Assembly: GCA_019348365.1 (NCBI GenBank)
Contig: JAHWJO010000220.1
Coordinates: forward strand, 1 to 7,592
DNA from: Armatimonadota bacterium
GTDB taxonomy: Bacteria; Armatimonadota; DTGP01; JAHWJO01
Direction: 5' to 3'
DNA length: 7,592 bases
Under the pieces are notes generated by a model. That model saw only the letters and a program-made list of their open reading frames with translations. It was not told where the DNA came from and did not search any database. This document shows, one piece after another, positions 1 to 6,522 of this stretch (positions within the stretch are counted from its first letter, which is position 1; every line of letters starts with the position of its first letter). The translations under genes were made by a program, and so were the position numbers.

Positions 1-138
1 CCGGACGATCTCCATCGGCTGCCCGGCCAGGAAGCCCATCGCTAGCGCCGCCGCGAGGAGCGCCAGCCGCACGTCCACCTTCTTCGCCACGGCGTAGATC
101 GCTCCGGCAATGATCAGCGCTCCCAGAATCAGTGTCAT
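1..138 (-). CDS. Membrane transporter, N-terminal fragment (DcuC/NhaC-like)
   Basis: Only the first 46 codons are present; the gene runs off the left edge. The peptide starts MTLILGALIIAGAIYAVAKK and is almost entirely hydrophobic. One membrane helix covers residues 2-17, followed by a short K-K-V-D-V-R loop and a second helix at about 24-38 (ALLAAALAMGFLAG). The layout of helix, basic loop with an aspartate, then an A/L-rich helix recalls the start of DcuC/ion-transporter superfamily proteins that carry C4-dicarboxylates or other anions. The fragment is too short to fix the substrate. The ATG at 138 is preceded on the minus strand by AGGGGC about 6 bases upstream, a usable ribosome binding site. 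The membrane-protein call is firm; the family is an inference from the style of the N-terminus. Confidence 0.6.
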   Translation of the reverse strand, partial: MTLILGALIIAGAIYAVAKKVDVRLALLAAALAMGFLAGQPMEIVR

Positions 139-329
139 GAGAAGCCCCTGAACGTCGGTTCGGGAAGGGGAAGACAGAGGTACGAAATCCCACATCACGG
201 AATTCCGGTCTACGCTTTCTCGCTCCCGCCGTGAAGTTCCTCTCGCGTTTCGTACAGAACGCATGGCGTATGACCGCTCGCGTTCCTCAGGGCTGATTCA
301 ACGTTTCATGAAGGAGAAGAGAAAACGGG
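139..329. other. Intergenic stretch, no gene seen
   Basis: No convincing gene lies between the transporter start and the bet promoter. A 10-bp perfect palindrome CGGAATTCCG sits at 198-207, and a small inverted repeat GCGTT/AACGC is near 250. Short frames here, including a 26-codon ATG frame starting at 308 and a minus-strand frame that runs into bet, have no recognisable protein features and no good ribosome binding site. The stretch probably holds the promoter of the minus-strand transporter, but I could not single one out. Confidence 0.4.
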
Positions 330-358
330 TTGGAAATAGAACATATGTTTGTGATAAT
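330..358 (+). promoter_or_regulatory. Putative extended -10 promoter of the bet gene
   Basis: TTGGAA at 330-335 (4 of 6 matches to TTGACA) is separated by exactly 17 bases from GATAAT at 353-358 (5 of 6 to TATAAT). TGT directly before the -10 gives the TGn of an extended -10 element. Transcription would start near 365, leaving a leader of about 50 bases before the ATG at 415. The surroundings are AT-rich compared with the genes. The same TTGTGATAA string recurs in the promoter proposed for the helicase. Confidence 0.5.
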
Positions 359-414
359 AGGATAGACTTTACCTCTCCCCGTCCCTGACGGTAGCCGTTT
401 GGAACCGATCGCAA

Positions 415-1667
415 ATGGAGACTCGATTATCTCGGCCGAGGGAAGCATCCTCCCCTTCCCTGTCCGCCCCATTCACCCCTCAGCAGGTAGAAGTCCTCCG
501 CCGGACCGTCGCGAAAGGCGCGACGGACGACGAATTCTTCATGTTCGCCAGCCTGTGTGCGCGCTACCAGCTGGACCCGTTCAACAAAGAGATCTGGTTC
601 TCAAGTACGGCCCGACGCCGCTCATCATGACGAGTCGCGACGGCTACCTGAAGATCTGCCAGCGCGACCCGGATTTCCTGGGCATCCATTCCGCCGTGGT
701 GCGGGAGGGCGACGAGTTCGAGCTGTGCCCGGCGGAAGGCCGGGGGATCCACCGTTTCAGGACCCAACGGGGGCGAATCCTGGGGGCATGGGCGACGGTG
801 AATCACCGACGGCGCGGCCCCGTCATCTGCTTCGCCGATTTCGCGGAGTACGACATGAGCAAAGAGCGGGGCGGCGATGTCTGGATGCGGTATCCCTCCG
901 CCATGATCTGCAAGGTCGCCGAGGTGATGGCGCTCAAGCGGCAGGGAGGCGTTTCCGGCCTCGTCACCTGCGAGGAGCTGCGGCCGGACGGCGGCTCCCC
1001 CTCCTTTCCCCGGAATGGCGGCCCGACTCCGGCGGACAGCGGGGGAATTCCGGACACGGAGGAACGCCAGGTACCGGCGGCATCGACGGACGGGCTCGTG
1101 ACCGCTCTCGGCGACTCACCCGCTCCGAACCGGAGCAGGGATCAGCATGACCGGGTGAAGGCTGCGCTGCGCAAGCTGGTATACACGCCCCAATCGGCGG
1201 GACGCTGGCTCCGCAAAAGGTTTACAAAGCGGAGGATGATCGACCTTACGGAAGAGGAGTGCCGGGACGCATTGAAAATTCTAGCGGAAGAATGGAAGCG
1301 GAAGAATCACCTCGGCCTCGCCTCTCCTTCTCCATCTTCCGTCGAATCCGTTCCAGAGAGTGACGTGCCGGAACCGACCCCCTGTGTTGCATCCGTTCCA
1401 GGGAACGCTCCCCCCGGAACGGCATTTATACTGGAAGAGAGAACGCTCCCAAATAGTATCGCTCTCCTCAAGCGGCAGCGCCTCGCGGAGATCAAGGACC
1501 TGGAGATGCGGGTCTGGCCGGACCGCGCTTCCCGGCCTCACTATGCGGCGCGGTATCGAACCGCCATGCTGCACCTTCCCGAACGGCTGCATGAATGCAC
1601 GCTGGAGCAACTGGAGGAGTATCGGCGCTCTCTGGAAGCCTACCTCACCTCGGAGGAAGACCGGTAA
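415..1667 (+). pseudogene. bet: Bet/RecT-family single-strand annealing protein, frameshifted
   Basis: Bet (lambda Red-beta type) proteins coat single-stranded DNA and anneal complementary strands in phage-style recombination. The first frame (ATG 415) gives a typical Bet start with TPQQVEVLRRTVAKGATDDE at residues 21-40 and YQLDPFNKEIWF to residue 62, then runs into nonsense and a TGA at 628-630. The rest continues in another frame from base 600: LKYGPTPLIMTSRDGYLKIC, then GAWATV, PVICFADFAEY and YPSAMICKVAEVMALKRQ, closing the annealing core with SGLVTCEE. One missing base in the run now reading TTCTC (598-602) explains the break. Rejoined, the protein is about 417 residues, against roughly 260-300 for most Bet proteins. 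The surplus is a Pro/Ser/Gly-rich linker, a helical part (LTEEECRDALKILAEEW) that may match the usual Bet tail, a second Pro/Ser-rich linker, and a charged helical end (LLKRQRLAEIKDLEMRVWPD onward). The downstream frame has no further damage, so the lesion is recent, a sequencing error, or tolerated. No exonuclease, SSB or phage gene is adjacent. Family call firm; functional status open. Confidence 0.85.
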
Positions 1668-1690
1668 AACTCCGTTAAAAATCCTGTCAT

Positions 1691-1726
1691 GAAAAGGAGG
1701 GCAACCCCCAGGCCCCCCTCCAGCTT
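1691..1726. terminator. Weak hairpin between convergent bet and aldo/keto reductase genes
   Basis: GGAGGG at 1696-1701 can pair with CCCTCC at 1716-1721 across a 14-base loop, flanked by AAAA on the left and AGCTT on the right. It lies in the 82-bp gap where two genes converge, where a shared terminator is expected. The stem is short and the T-run is poor, so this is only a candidate. Confidence 0.3.
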
Positions 1727-1749
1727 ACCGAACCCCTTATTATGAGTCG

Positions 1750-2745
1750 TTAAGCCGCGACCGTCTCTTCTTGCCGCCCGAAGTTCGTCTCGTAGAGCTC
1801 CTGCACCCGGCGCAGCTCCTCTTCGGAGAGGGGCGGTGTATCGGGGGCTTTGGCGAACTCCTCCAGCTGCTCCTCATCGTAGACGTTGGGCAGGCAGGAG
1901 ACGACGATCGGGTCGGCGAGGAGCCACTGGAGCGCGGCCTGCCCGAGCGTCCGGCCCGGCTCCTCCAGAAACCGCAGCTTCTCGACCTTCTTGACGCCTT
2001 CCACGAGCCATTTGCGCGGGCGATGGCGGCGGTGGTCGTTGGCCGGGAAGACGGTGTCTTCGGTGTACTTCCCTTCGAGCATCCCGGAGGAGTGGGTGAC
2101 GCGGATGAGCTGGCCCGTGTTCGTCTGGCGGCCCGCCTCGCAAAACTCCCGGCCCGGCGACTGCTCCAGGATGTTGTAGATCATCTGAACGAACGCGAGG
2201 TTCGGGCGCAGCTCCATCGCGCGGAGCCCCTCTTCTCTCCAGCCGATGGCCGGGCCGAGCGCCACGCCGTACCCCCGGATCTTCCCTTCCGCCACGAACG
2301 TTTCGAGGAGGGCGAACAGGTCGTCGCTCTCGATGTGGGTCATGCGGGGATTGTGAAGCTGGTAGAGATCGATGTAATCGGTGTTCAGCCGCTCCAGGCT
2401 CTTTTCCAGTGCGAACCGGACGAAATCGGGGGAGAAATCGTGCGGAATCTCCTGCTGTCCCCGCCGTTCGTTGCCGTGCTCGTAAAAGTTGTAGCCGAAC
2501 TTCGTGGCGATCTGGATCTGATCCCGCCGGCCGGGAAACGCCTGAGCGAGGAGGGATTCCGCTCGCCCGTTGCCGTACCCGTCGGCGGTGTCGAAGAAGG
2601 TGATACCCAGGTCGAACGCCTTCTGATGGAGCCGGACGGCTTCCTCGTCCGTGTAATGGCCCCACCAGCCGGTGCTTACGGTCCAGTTGCCGAACCCGAT
2701 TTCGGAGACGCGGACGTCGGTGCCGGGAAACGTGCGAAATTTCAT
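1750..2745 (-). CDS. Aldo/keto reductase
   Basis: A cytosolic NAD(P)H-dependent oxidoreductase of the aldo/keto reductase superfamily, 331 residues with a TIM-barrel fold. The catalytic tetrad is visible: Asp52 and Tyr57 in FFDTADGYGNGRAE, Lys82 in IATKFGY and His131 in DLYQLHNPRM. The family signatures SEIGFGNWTVSTGWWG near the start and GQAALQWLLADPIVVSCLPN near the end are intact, the latter lying in the cofactor-binding part. Length is normal. The ATG at 2745 has AGAGGAT about 6 bases upstream and MKFRTFPGTDVRVSEIGFG is the usual start of the family. An in-frame ATG at 2871 would add 42 residues without family resemblance and overlap the neighbouring permease start, so it was rejected. 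The gene is divergent from the purine permease and convergent with bet. The substrate cannot be read from the sequence; sugar or aldehyde reduction, or stress detoxification, are the usual roles. Confidence 0.93.
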   Translation of the reverse strand: MKFRTFPGTDVRVSEIGFGNWTVSTGWWGHYTDEEAVRLHQKAFDLGITFFDTADGYGNGRAESLLAQAFPGRRDQIQIATKFGYNFYEHGNERRGQQEIPHDFSPDFVRFALEKSLERLNTDYIDLYQLHNPRMTHIESDDLFALLETFVAEGKIRGYGVALGPAIGWREEGLRAMELRPNLAFVQMIYNILEQSPGREFCEAGRQTNTGQLIRVTHSSGMLEGKYTEDTVFPANDHRRHRPRKWLVEGVKKVEKLRFLEEPGRTLGQAALQWLLADPIVVSCLPNVYDEEQLEEFAKAPDTPPLSEEELRRVQELYETNFGRQEETVAA

Positions 2746-2858
2746 GGCGATCCTCTTTATACTAAAGCTGAGAAGAACAGGATTTAGAGGGGACGGGTCC
2801 TTCTTACTATTATGATACCGATTTCGCTTTTCAATTGGGAAATGGAAAGCAGGGAAAC
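2746..2858. promoter_or_regulatory. Divergent promoter region, aldo/keto reductase and purine permease
   Basis: This 113-bp AT-richer spacer must hold promoters for both genes. On the plus strand TATTAT (2808-2813) or the overlapping TATGAT (2811-2816) is a fair -10; the best -35, TTTAGA at 2783-2788, is 19 bases from TATTAT. On the minus strand TTGAAA (2834-2829) lies 16-17 bases before TAATAG/AATAGT. The -10 elements of the two directions overlap, so the two promoters would compete if both are real. I see no purine riboswitch fold here. Confidence 0.35.
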
Positions 2859-4262
2859 ATGGCCGAAGCATCGGGAGTTAGCGGATCGGGAGCATGGCTG
2901 GAACGGCTGTTTCGCCTGCGGGAGAACCGTACCACCGTTCAGACCGAACTCGTCGCGGGGCTGACGACGTTCGTCACGATGGCGTACATCATCTTCGTGA
3001 ACCCGCTCATCCTGGGCTCCCTGCCCGACCCCACCGGCGCGACCCTCTCCAAAGCTGCCGTGATGACCGCCACCTGCCTGACCGCCGGGGTGATGTCCCT
3101 GCTGATGGGGCTGTACAGCAACTACCCCATCGCGGTGGCGGCGGGGATGGGCCTGAACGCCATCGTCGCTTACGAGCTGGTGGGGCAGCACCGGCTCACC
3201 TGGGCCGGGGCGATGGGGATCATCGTGGTGGAAGGGGCGGTCATCACCCTGCTGGTGCTGGGCGGCATCCGTGAGGCGATCATGAACAGCATCCCGCTCA
3301 ACCTCAAGCGGGCCATCGGGGCGGGGATCGGTCTGTTCATCGCATTCATCGGACTCCAGCAGGCGGGAATCGTGACGTTCACCCCGGAGCGGCTGGCGAT
3401 GGGAGACATCACCCGGCTGCCGACCGTCCTCGCGATCCTCAGCCTGATCGTGACGGCGTACCTCGTCGCGCGGGGGGTGAAAGCGGGGCTGCTCTTCGGC
3501 ATCCTCGGCACGACCCTCGCCGCCATCGCCGCCAACGCCATGACCGGCGGGAATGCGGGGTTCCCGCCGGGCTCCGCCGTCCTCCCGACTCAGGTGGTCG
3601 CCCTTCCCCGGACCGACACCATCGGGCGGTTCGATTTTTCCGCCTTCGCGCTGATGGGGATCATTCCCGCCGCGCTCGTCGCGTTCTCGGTCATGCTCTC
3701 CGACTTCTTCGACACCATCGGGACGGTGGTCGCCATCGGGGAGCAAGCCGGGTACGTCGGCCCGGAGGGGACCCTGCCCCGCGCCCGCCGGGTGCTGCTG
3801 GTGGATTCCGTGGCGGCGATGATGGGCGGCATGACAGGGTCCAGCTCCGCCACGAGCTACATCGAGAGCGCCGCCGGAGTGGCCGCCGGCGGGCGCACCG
3901 GACTCACTGCCGCTGTGGTGGGGCTCTGCTTCCTTCTCGCGAAGTTCGTCAATCCTCTGGCGGGGGTTGTGCCGCAGCAGGCCGTGGCTCCGGCGCTGAT
4001 CATCGTGGGGGTCCTGATGTTCGGGGTGGCGAAGGAGATCCCGTTCGAGCGGATCGAGGAGGGGTTGCCGGCGTTCGTCACGATGGTCCTCATGCCGTTC
4101 ACGACGAGCATCACGAACGGGATCGCCGCCGGATTCCTGCTCTACACCGCTATCCTGCTGCTGTTGGGCCGGGGCCGGGAGATCCGCCTGCCGATGTACG
4201 TGGCGGACCTGGGATTCCTGATCTACTTCCTTCGCCCCGTCATCGAGGTGTGGTTGAGGTAA
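2859..4262 (+). CDS. NCS2 permease, AzgA-type (adenine/guanine/hypoxanthine)
   Basis: A 467-residue inner-membrane purine transporter of the nucleobase:cation symporter-2 group, AzgA/GhxP/PbuG branch, which imports adenine, guanine or hypoxanthine with protons. Branch signatures are all present: GLTTFVTMAYIIFVNPLILG (34-53), the AAGMGLNAIVAYELV motif (94-108), LKRAIGAGIGLFIAFIGLQQ (149-168), DFFDTIGTVVAIGEQAG (282-298) and TGSSSATSYIESAAGVAAGG (326-345), followed by GRTGLTA, and SITNGIAAGF (417-426). The last two clusters contain residues lining the substrate site in this family. Hydrophobic segments fit the 12-14 helices expected. Start: ATG at 2859 with AGGGA a few bases upstream. A TTG 24 bases earlier is in frame but adds only MGNGKQGN and lacks a better site. 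No purine enzyme genes or riboswitch flank it, so the exact base transported is inferred only to family level. Confidence 0.93.
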   Translation: MAEASGVSGSGAWLERLFRLRENRTTVQTELVAGLTTFVTMAYIIFVNPLILGSLPDPTGATLSKAAVMTATCLTAGVMSLLMGLYSNYPIAVAAGMGLNAIVAYELVGQHRLTWAGAMGIIVVEGAVITLLVLGGIREAIMNSIPLNLKRAIGAGIGLFIAFIGLQQAGIVTFTPERLAMGDITRLPTVLAILSLIVTAYLVARGVKAGLLFGILGTTLAAIAANAMTGGNAGFPPGSAVLPTQVVALPRTDTIGRFDFSAFALMGIIPAALVAFSVMLSDFFDTIGTVVAIGEQAGYVGPEGTLPRARRVLLVDSVAAMMGGMTGSSSATSYIESAAGVAAGGRTGLTAAVVGLCFLLAKFVNPLAGVVPQQAVAPALIIVGVLMFGVAKEIPFERIEEGLPAFVTMVLMPFTTSITNGIAAGFLLYTAILLLLGRGREIRLPMYVADLGFLIYFLRPVIEVWLR

Positions 4263-4301
4263 CGGTGCGCGGTTACTTTCCTCCAGAAAAACTTTTAATA
4301 C

Positions 4302-4392
4302 CCAGTGGATGATGAAAGGATCCACTGGCGTTAGGTTACCGCGACTGGAGTCGCTTCTGTGGAGCTTGCGGCTGTGTGTCCGTGCGGGACAC
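4302..4392. other. Cluster of three hairpins, possible structured RNA or 3' end element
   Basis: Three inverted repeats follow one another. CCAGTGGAT/ATCCACTGG is a 9-bp perfect stem with a 9-base loop (4302-4328). GCGACTGGAGTCGC is at 4341-4354. GTGTCC/GGACAC has a 5-base loop (4376-4392). The first stem has no T-run on the plus strand, so it is not a standard terminator for the permease. On the minus strand it is followed by TATTAAAAGTTTTT, which is more terminator-like. TTTAAT at 4294-4299 could be a -10, but I see no good -35. Function unknown. Confidence 0.35.
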
Positions 4393-4762
4393 CTCCCATG
4401 CCACCCTGTCTCGTTTCTTTTGGTATTTATTCTCACTGCTGCAGAGAGCAGGAGCGTGCGCTAACTTACGGTACCGATCACATGAATATCGCTGTATCTC
4501 AGGCGGATTGCGCTTTTCTCTGTGTTGTGATAAAATAACGTATCAACAGAAAACCGTTCATTTTTCACCCTCGTTCCTCTTCCCCCCTCACCAGCCCCTC
4601 GCTCGATATGGGATGCGCGAACGGACCCGATCCTGTTCGGTTGACACTCTCGCGCACCGTCTCCCTCCGGCTCCACAGCTCAAGAGGCGTCACTTATACC
4701 CGCAAGCGCGCTTCGGTGTACCTGGCCGAAGATGGCGGATGAGAAACGATCACGTACCTTAT
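4393..4762 (+). other. Long non-coding stretch and 5' leader upstream of the helicase
   Basis: The helicase frame stays open back to 4376, but its translation before the family start is not protein-like: mixed Cys/Arg/Ser/Pro, no family resemblance, and AT-rich patches at 4410-4440 and 4500-4570. I treat it as non-coding. If the promoter at 4508-4536 is used, the helicase message has a leader of about 220 bases. A lone TTGACA at 4641-4646 has no -10 at a workable distance. Confidence 0.5.
4508..4536 (+). promoter_or_regulatory. Putative extended -10 promoter of the RNA helicase gene
   Basis: TTGCGC at 4508-4513 is followed after exactly 17 bases by TAAAAT at 4531-4536 (5 of 6 to TATAAT). TGA directly before the hexamer supplies an extended -10 TGn. 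The -35 is weak (3 of 6), which is common for extended -10 promoters. Transcription would start near 4543. Confidence 0.45.
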
Positions 4763-6298
4763 ATGACCTTCAAAGAATTTGGGCTTCACGCCGCCCTTTT
4801 GCGCGGCCTGGAAGACCAGGGGTTCACCGAACCCACCCCCATCCAGCGGGATTCCATCCCCCTGGCCCTGCAACATCGCGACCTGCTCGCCTGCGCCATG
4901 ACCGGAAGCGGCAAGACGGCGGCCTTCCTGCTGCCGATCATGAACGACCTCATCGGGAAGCGCCGGGGCACGACGCGAGCCCTCATCCTCACGCCCACGC
5001 GAGAACTGGCGGCGCAGATCGACGAACACCTGCGGCTGCTGGCCCGCCACACCGAGATCACCTCCGCCGCCGTCTTCGGCGGGGTAGGGATGGACCCCCA
5101 GGTCCGCGCCTTCCGGAAAGGCGCAGACATCCTGATCGCGACCCCCGGACGGCTACTGGATCATATGCGCCAGCCCTACGCGCGTCTGGACGGCCTGGAG
5201 CATCTCGTGCTGGACGAGGCCGACCGAATGCTCGATATGGGCTTCCTCCCCGATATCCGCCGGATCCTGAAGGCGCTGCCGACCCAGCGCCAGACCTATT
5301 TCTTCTCCGCCACGATGCCCCCGGCCATCGCGTCCCTCGCGAGAGAGATGCTGAAGAACCCCGCCACGCTCAACATCGAGCGGCAGGCGGCCCCGGCGAC
5401 CGGCATCACCCACGCGGCCTATTTCGTCCCTCAAACGATGAAATCGCCCCTGCTGGTCCACCTTCTCCAGCGCGACCCTATGGAGAGCGTCGTCGTATTC
5501 ACGCGCACCAAGCACCGGGCCAACCGCCTGGCCGACTATCTGGTGAAACACGGCATCACCTGCGCGCGGATTCATGGCAACCGCAGCCAGTCCCAGCGGA
5601 CGCTCGCGCTCGGCGGCTTCAAGAACCGGGAGTTCCGGGTCCTCGTGGCGACCGACATCGCCGCGCGGGGGATCGACGTGGAAGCGTTGAGCCACGTCGT
5701 CAACTTCGACGTGCCGCATGTGGCGGAGGACTATATCCATCGGGTGGGACGTACGGCCCGCGCCGAAGCGACGGGGGATGCCGTCACCTTCGTCTCCCCG
5801 GATGAGGCCCAGGATTTCAACGACATCGAAAAGGCGCTCGGCAAGCGTATCCCCCGGCTGGAAACTCCGGCGCTCGACACAGCGAAGATCGAAGAGCAGC
5901 GGCCCGAGACTCCGGTAGGCGAGCGTCTTGCTGCCCACCGTCGTCAACATACGTCTCCTCATCCCGCGAGAAACGAGAAAGACCGGCGCGCTCCGGGGAA
6001 GAAAGCCGCTCCCTCACCCGCTCGACAGGCGGCGGAACGGACTCCCGTCGGATCAGCGACACGGAACACGGCCCTTGCCTCGCACGGGAAACCCGCGTCG
6101 AGACGAACCCAGGATTCGGGCCACTCCCCATCGAGGGAACGTTCCATGAGCGCGGGAAAACGGTTCTCTCAACCGGTAGGGGCGATCCTCTCGACCCACT
6201 CTTCAAAGAGTTCCGCCCCTGCCCATGCGAACGCAAGCACGGGTCAGCCGGAGCGCGGGAAAGTCGTATCATCCCGGCGGCGTCAGCGAGAAGACTAA
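4763..6298 (+). CDS. rhlE: DEAD-box ATP-dependent RNA helicase, RhlE-like
   Basis: A 511-residue cytosolic RNA helicase that unwinds or remodels RNA with ATP, in ribosome assembly, RNA decay or cold adaptation. Motifs in order: Q motif FTEPTPIQ (21-28), Walker A AMTGSGKT (45-52), PTRELA (78-83), GG (106-107), TPGR (127-130), DEAD (151-154), SAT (182-184), VVFTRTK (244-250), ATDIAARGID (296-305) and HRVGRTAR (326-333). Both RecA lobes are complete. After about residue 370 comes an Arg/Lys/Pro/Ser-rich tail of some 140 residues without recognisable fold, typical of RhlE-group RNA-binding tails. Start: ATG 4763 places FKEFGLHAALLRGL at residue 3, as usual for the family. An ATG at 4739 (adding MRNDHVPY) is an equal alternative, since neither has a clear ribosome binding site. 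The open frame back to 4376 is not protein-like. The gene is transcribed alone and ends before a strong hairpin. The exact subfamily name is less sure than the DEAD-box call. Confidence 0.92.
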   Translation: MTFKEFGLHAALLRGLEDQGFTEPTPIQRDSIPLALQHRDLLACAMTGSGKTAAFLLPIMNDLIGKRRGTTRALILTPTRELAAQIDEHLRLLARHTEITSAAVFGGVGMDPQVRAFRKGADILIATPGRLLDHMRQPYARLDGLEHLVLDEADRMLDMGFLPDIRRILKALPTQRQTYFFSATMPPAIASLAREMLKNPATLNIERQAAPATGITHAAYFVPQTMKSPLLVHLLQRDPMESVVVFTRTKHRANRLADYLVKHGITCARIHGNRSQSQRTLALGGFKNREFRVLVATDIAARGIDVEALSHVVNFDVPHVAEDYIHRVGRTARAEATGDAVTFVSPDEAQDFNDIEKALGKRIPRLETPALDTAKIEEQRPETPVGERLAAHRRQHTSPHPARNEKDRRAPGKKAAPSPARQAAERTPVGSATRNTALASHGKPASRRTQDSGHSPSRERSMSAGKRFSQPVGAILSTHSSKSSAPAHANASTGQPERGKVVSSRRRQRED

Positions 6299-6320
6299 CG
6301 CCGGTAGAACGTTGAATAAA

Positions 6321-6387
6321 CTGCTTGAGCAGAAGTAAAGAGGCCATTGAGGTGGGTTTATTACCTACCTCAATGGCCTCTTTACTT
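6321..6387 (+). terminator. Strong, probably bidirectional terminator after the helicase
   Basis: A 21-bp perfect inverted repeat (arms 6333-6353 and 6367-6387) continues inward through a G-U pair and three more pairs (GGT/ACC) to a TTATT loop, about 25 pairs in 55 bases. The left arm begins AAGTAAAG and the right arm ends CTTTACTT, so an A-rich or T-rich flank is present in both directions; the T-run is interrupted by AC. A small satellite palindrome CTGCTTGAGCAG (6321-6332) abuts it on the left. It begins 34 bases after the helicase stop, which fits a terminator. Read leftward it could also stop transcription from the minus-strand operon on the right. Confidence 0.75.
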
Positions 6388-6423
6388 GTGATATCAAGAT
6401 GCCAGTGAGTTGCCGTAGGCCCG

Positions 6424-6437
6424 GCGATTAAAATCGC
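6424..6437. repeat. Small palindrome GCGATTAAAATCGC
   Basis: GCGATT and AATCGC form a near-perfect 14-base palindrome directly against the left arm of the larger inverted repeat beginning at 6436. As RNA it would give a 5-pair hairpin with a four-base loop. It is listed because three inverted repeats stack within about 200 bases here. Confidence 0.5.
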
Positions 6438-6522
6438 AGTAACATAGGCACGAAGTCGGCCTGCGCCGACTTAAAACCCAACCGTTTACCCACCTACTCT
6501 ATCATTCGTGCCTATTTACTGC
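6436..6522. repeat. 87-nt nested inverted repeat overlapping the 3' end of the membrane-protein gene
   Basis: The outer arms are GCAGTAACATAGGCACGAA (6436-6454) and TTCGTGCCTATTTACTGC (6505-6522). They match over 18 positions with a single bulged C. Inside, AAGTCGGC/GCCGACTT forms an 8-bp hairpin with a four-base loop (6453-6472), sharing the AA of the outer arm. About 32 bases (6473-6504) remain unpaired. The right arm contains the last two codons and the stop of the minus-strand membrane-protein gene. There is no T-run, so it is not a classical terminator; a structured 3' UTR, a small RNA or a MITE-like element are alternatives. Confidence 0.6.

Noticed and set aside
594..606. Programmed -1 frameshifting in bet
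   Set aside because: The site (TGG TTC TCA) is not an X-XXY-YYZ slippery heptamer, and I see no strong stem just downstream. A lost base is simpler.
2746..2858. Purine riboswitch ahead of the permease
   Set aside because: The leader is short, and I find no three-way junction with the paired loops typical of purine riboswitches.
2746..2871. Earlier ATG for the aldo/keto reductase
   Set aside because: It would add 42 residues unlike the family and overlap the divergent permease start; the ATG at 2745 has a good ribosome binding site and the family's normal start.
2784..4436. Long open frame of about 550 codons antisense to the purine permease
   Set aside because: Its composition (Asp/His/Arg/Gly/Pro rich, no hydrophobic core) is that of a shadow of a GC-rich membrane protein gene, while the plus strand carries every NCS2 signature.
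4641..4646. Perfect TTGACA as the helicase -35
   Set aside because: The sequence 15-19 bases downstream is C-rich with no -10-like hexamer.
4376..4762. N-terminal extension of the helicase by 129 residues
   Set aside because: The translation is Cys/Arg/Ser/Pro mixed and unlike any helicase N-terminus, and it crosses a promoter-like AT-rich segment.
5153..5962. Open frame of 269 codons antisense to the helicase
   Set aside because: It is a reverse-strand shadow of conserved DEAD-box sequence; no family resemblance and no ribosome binding site.
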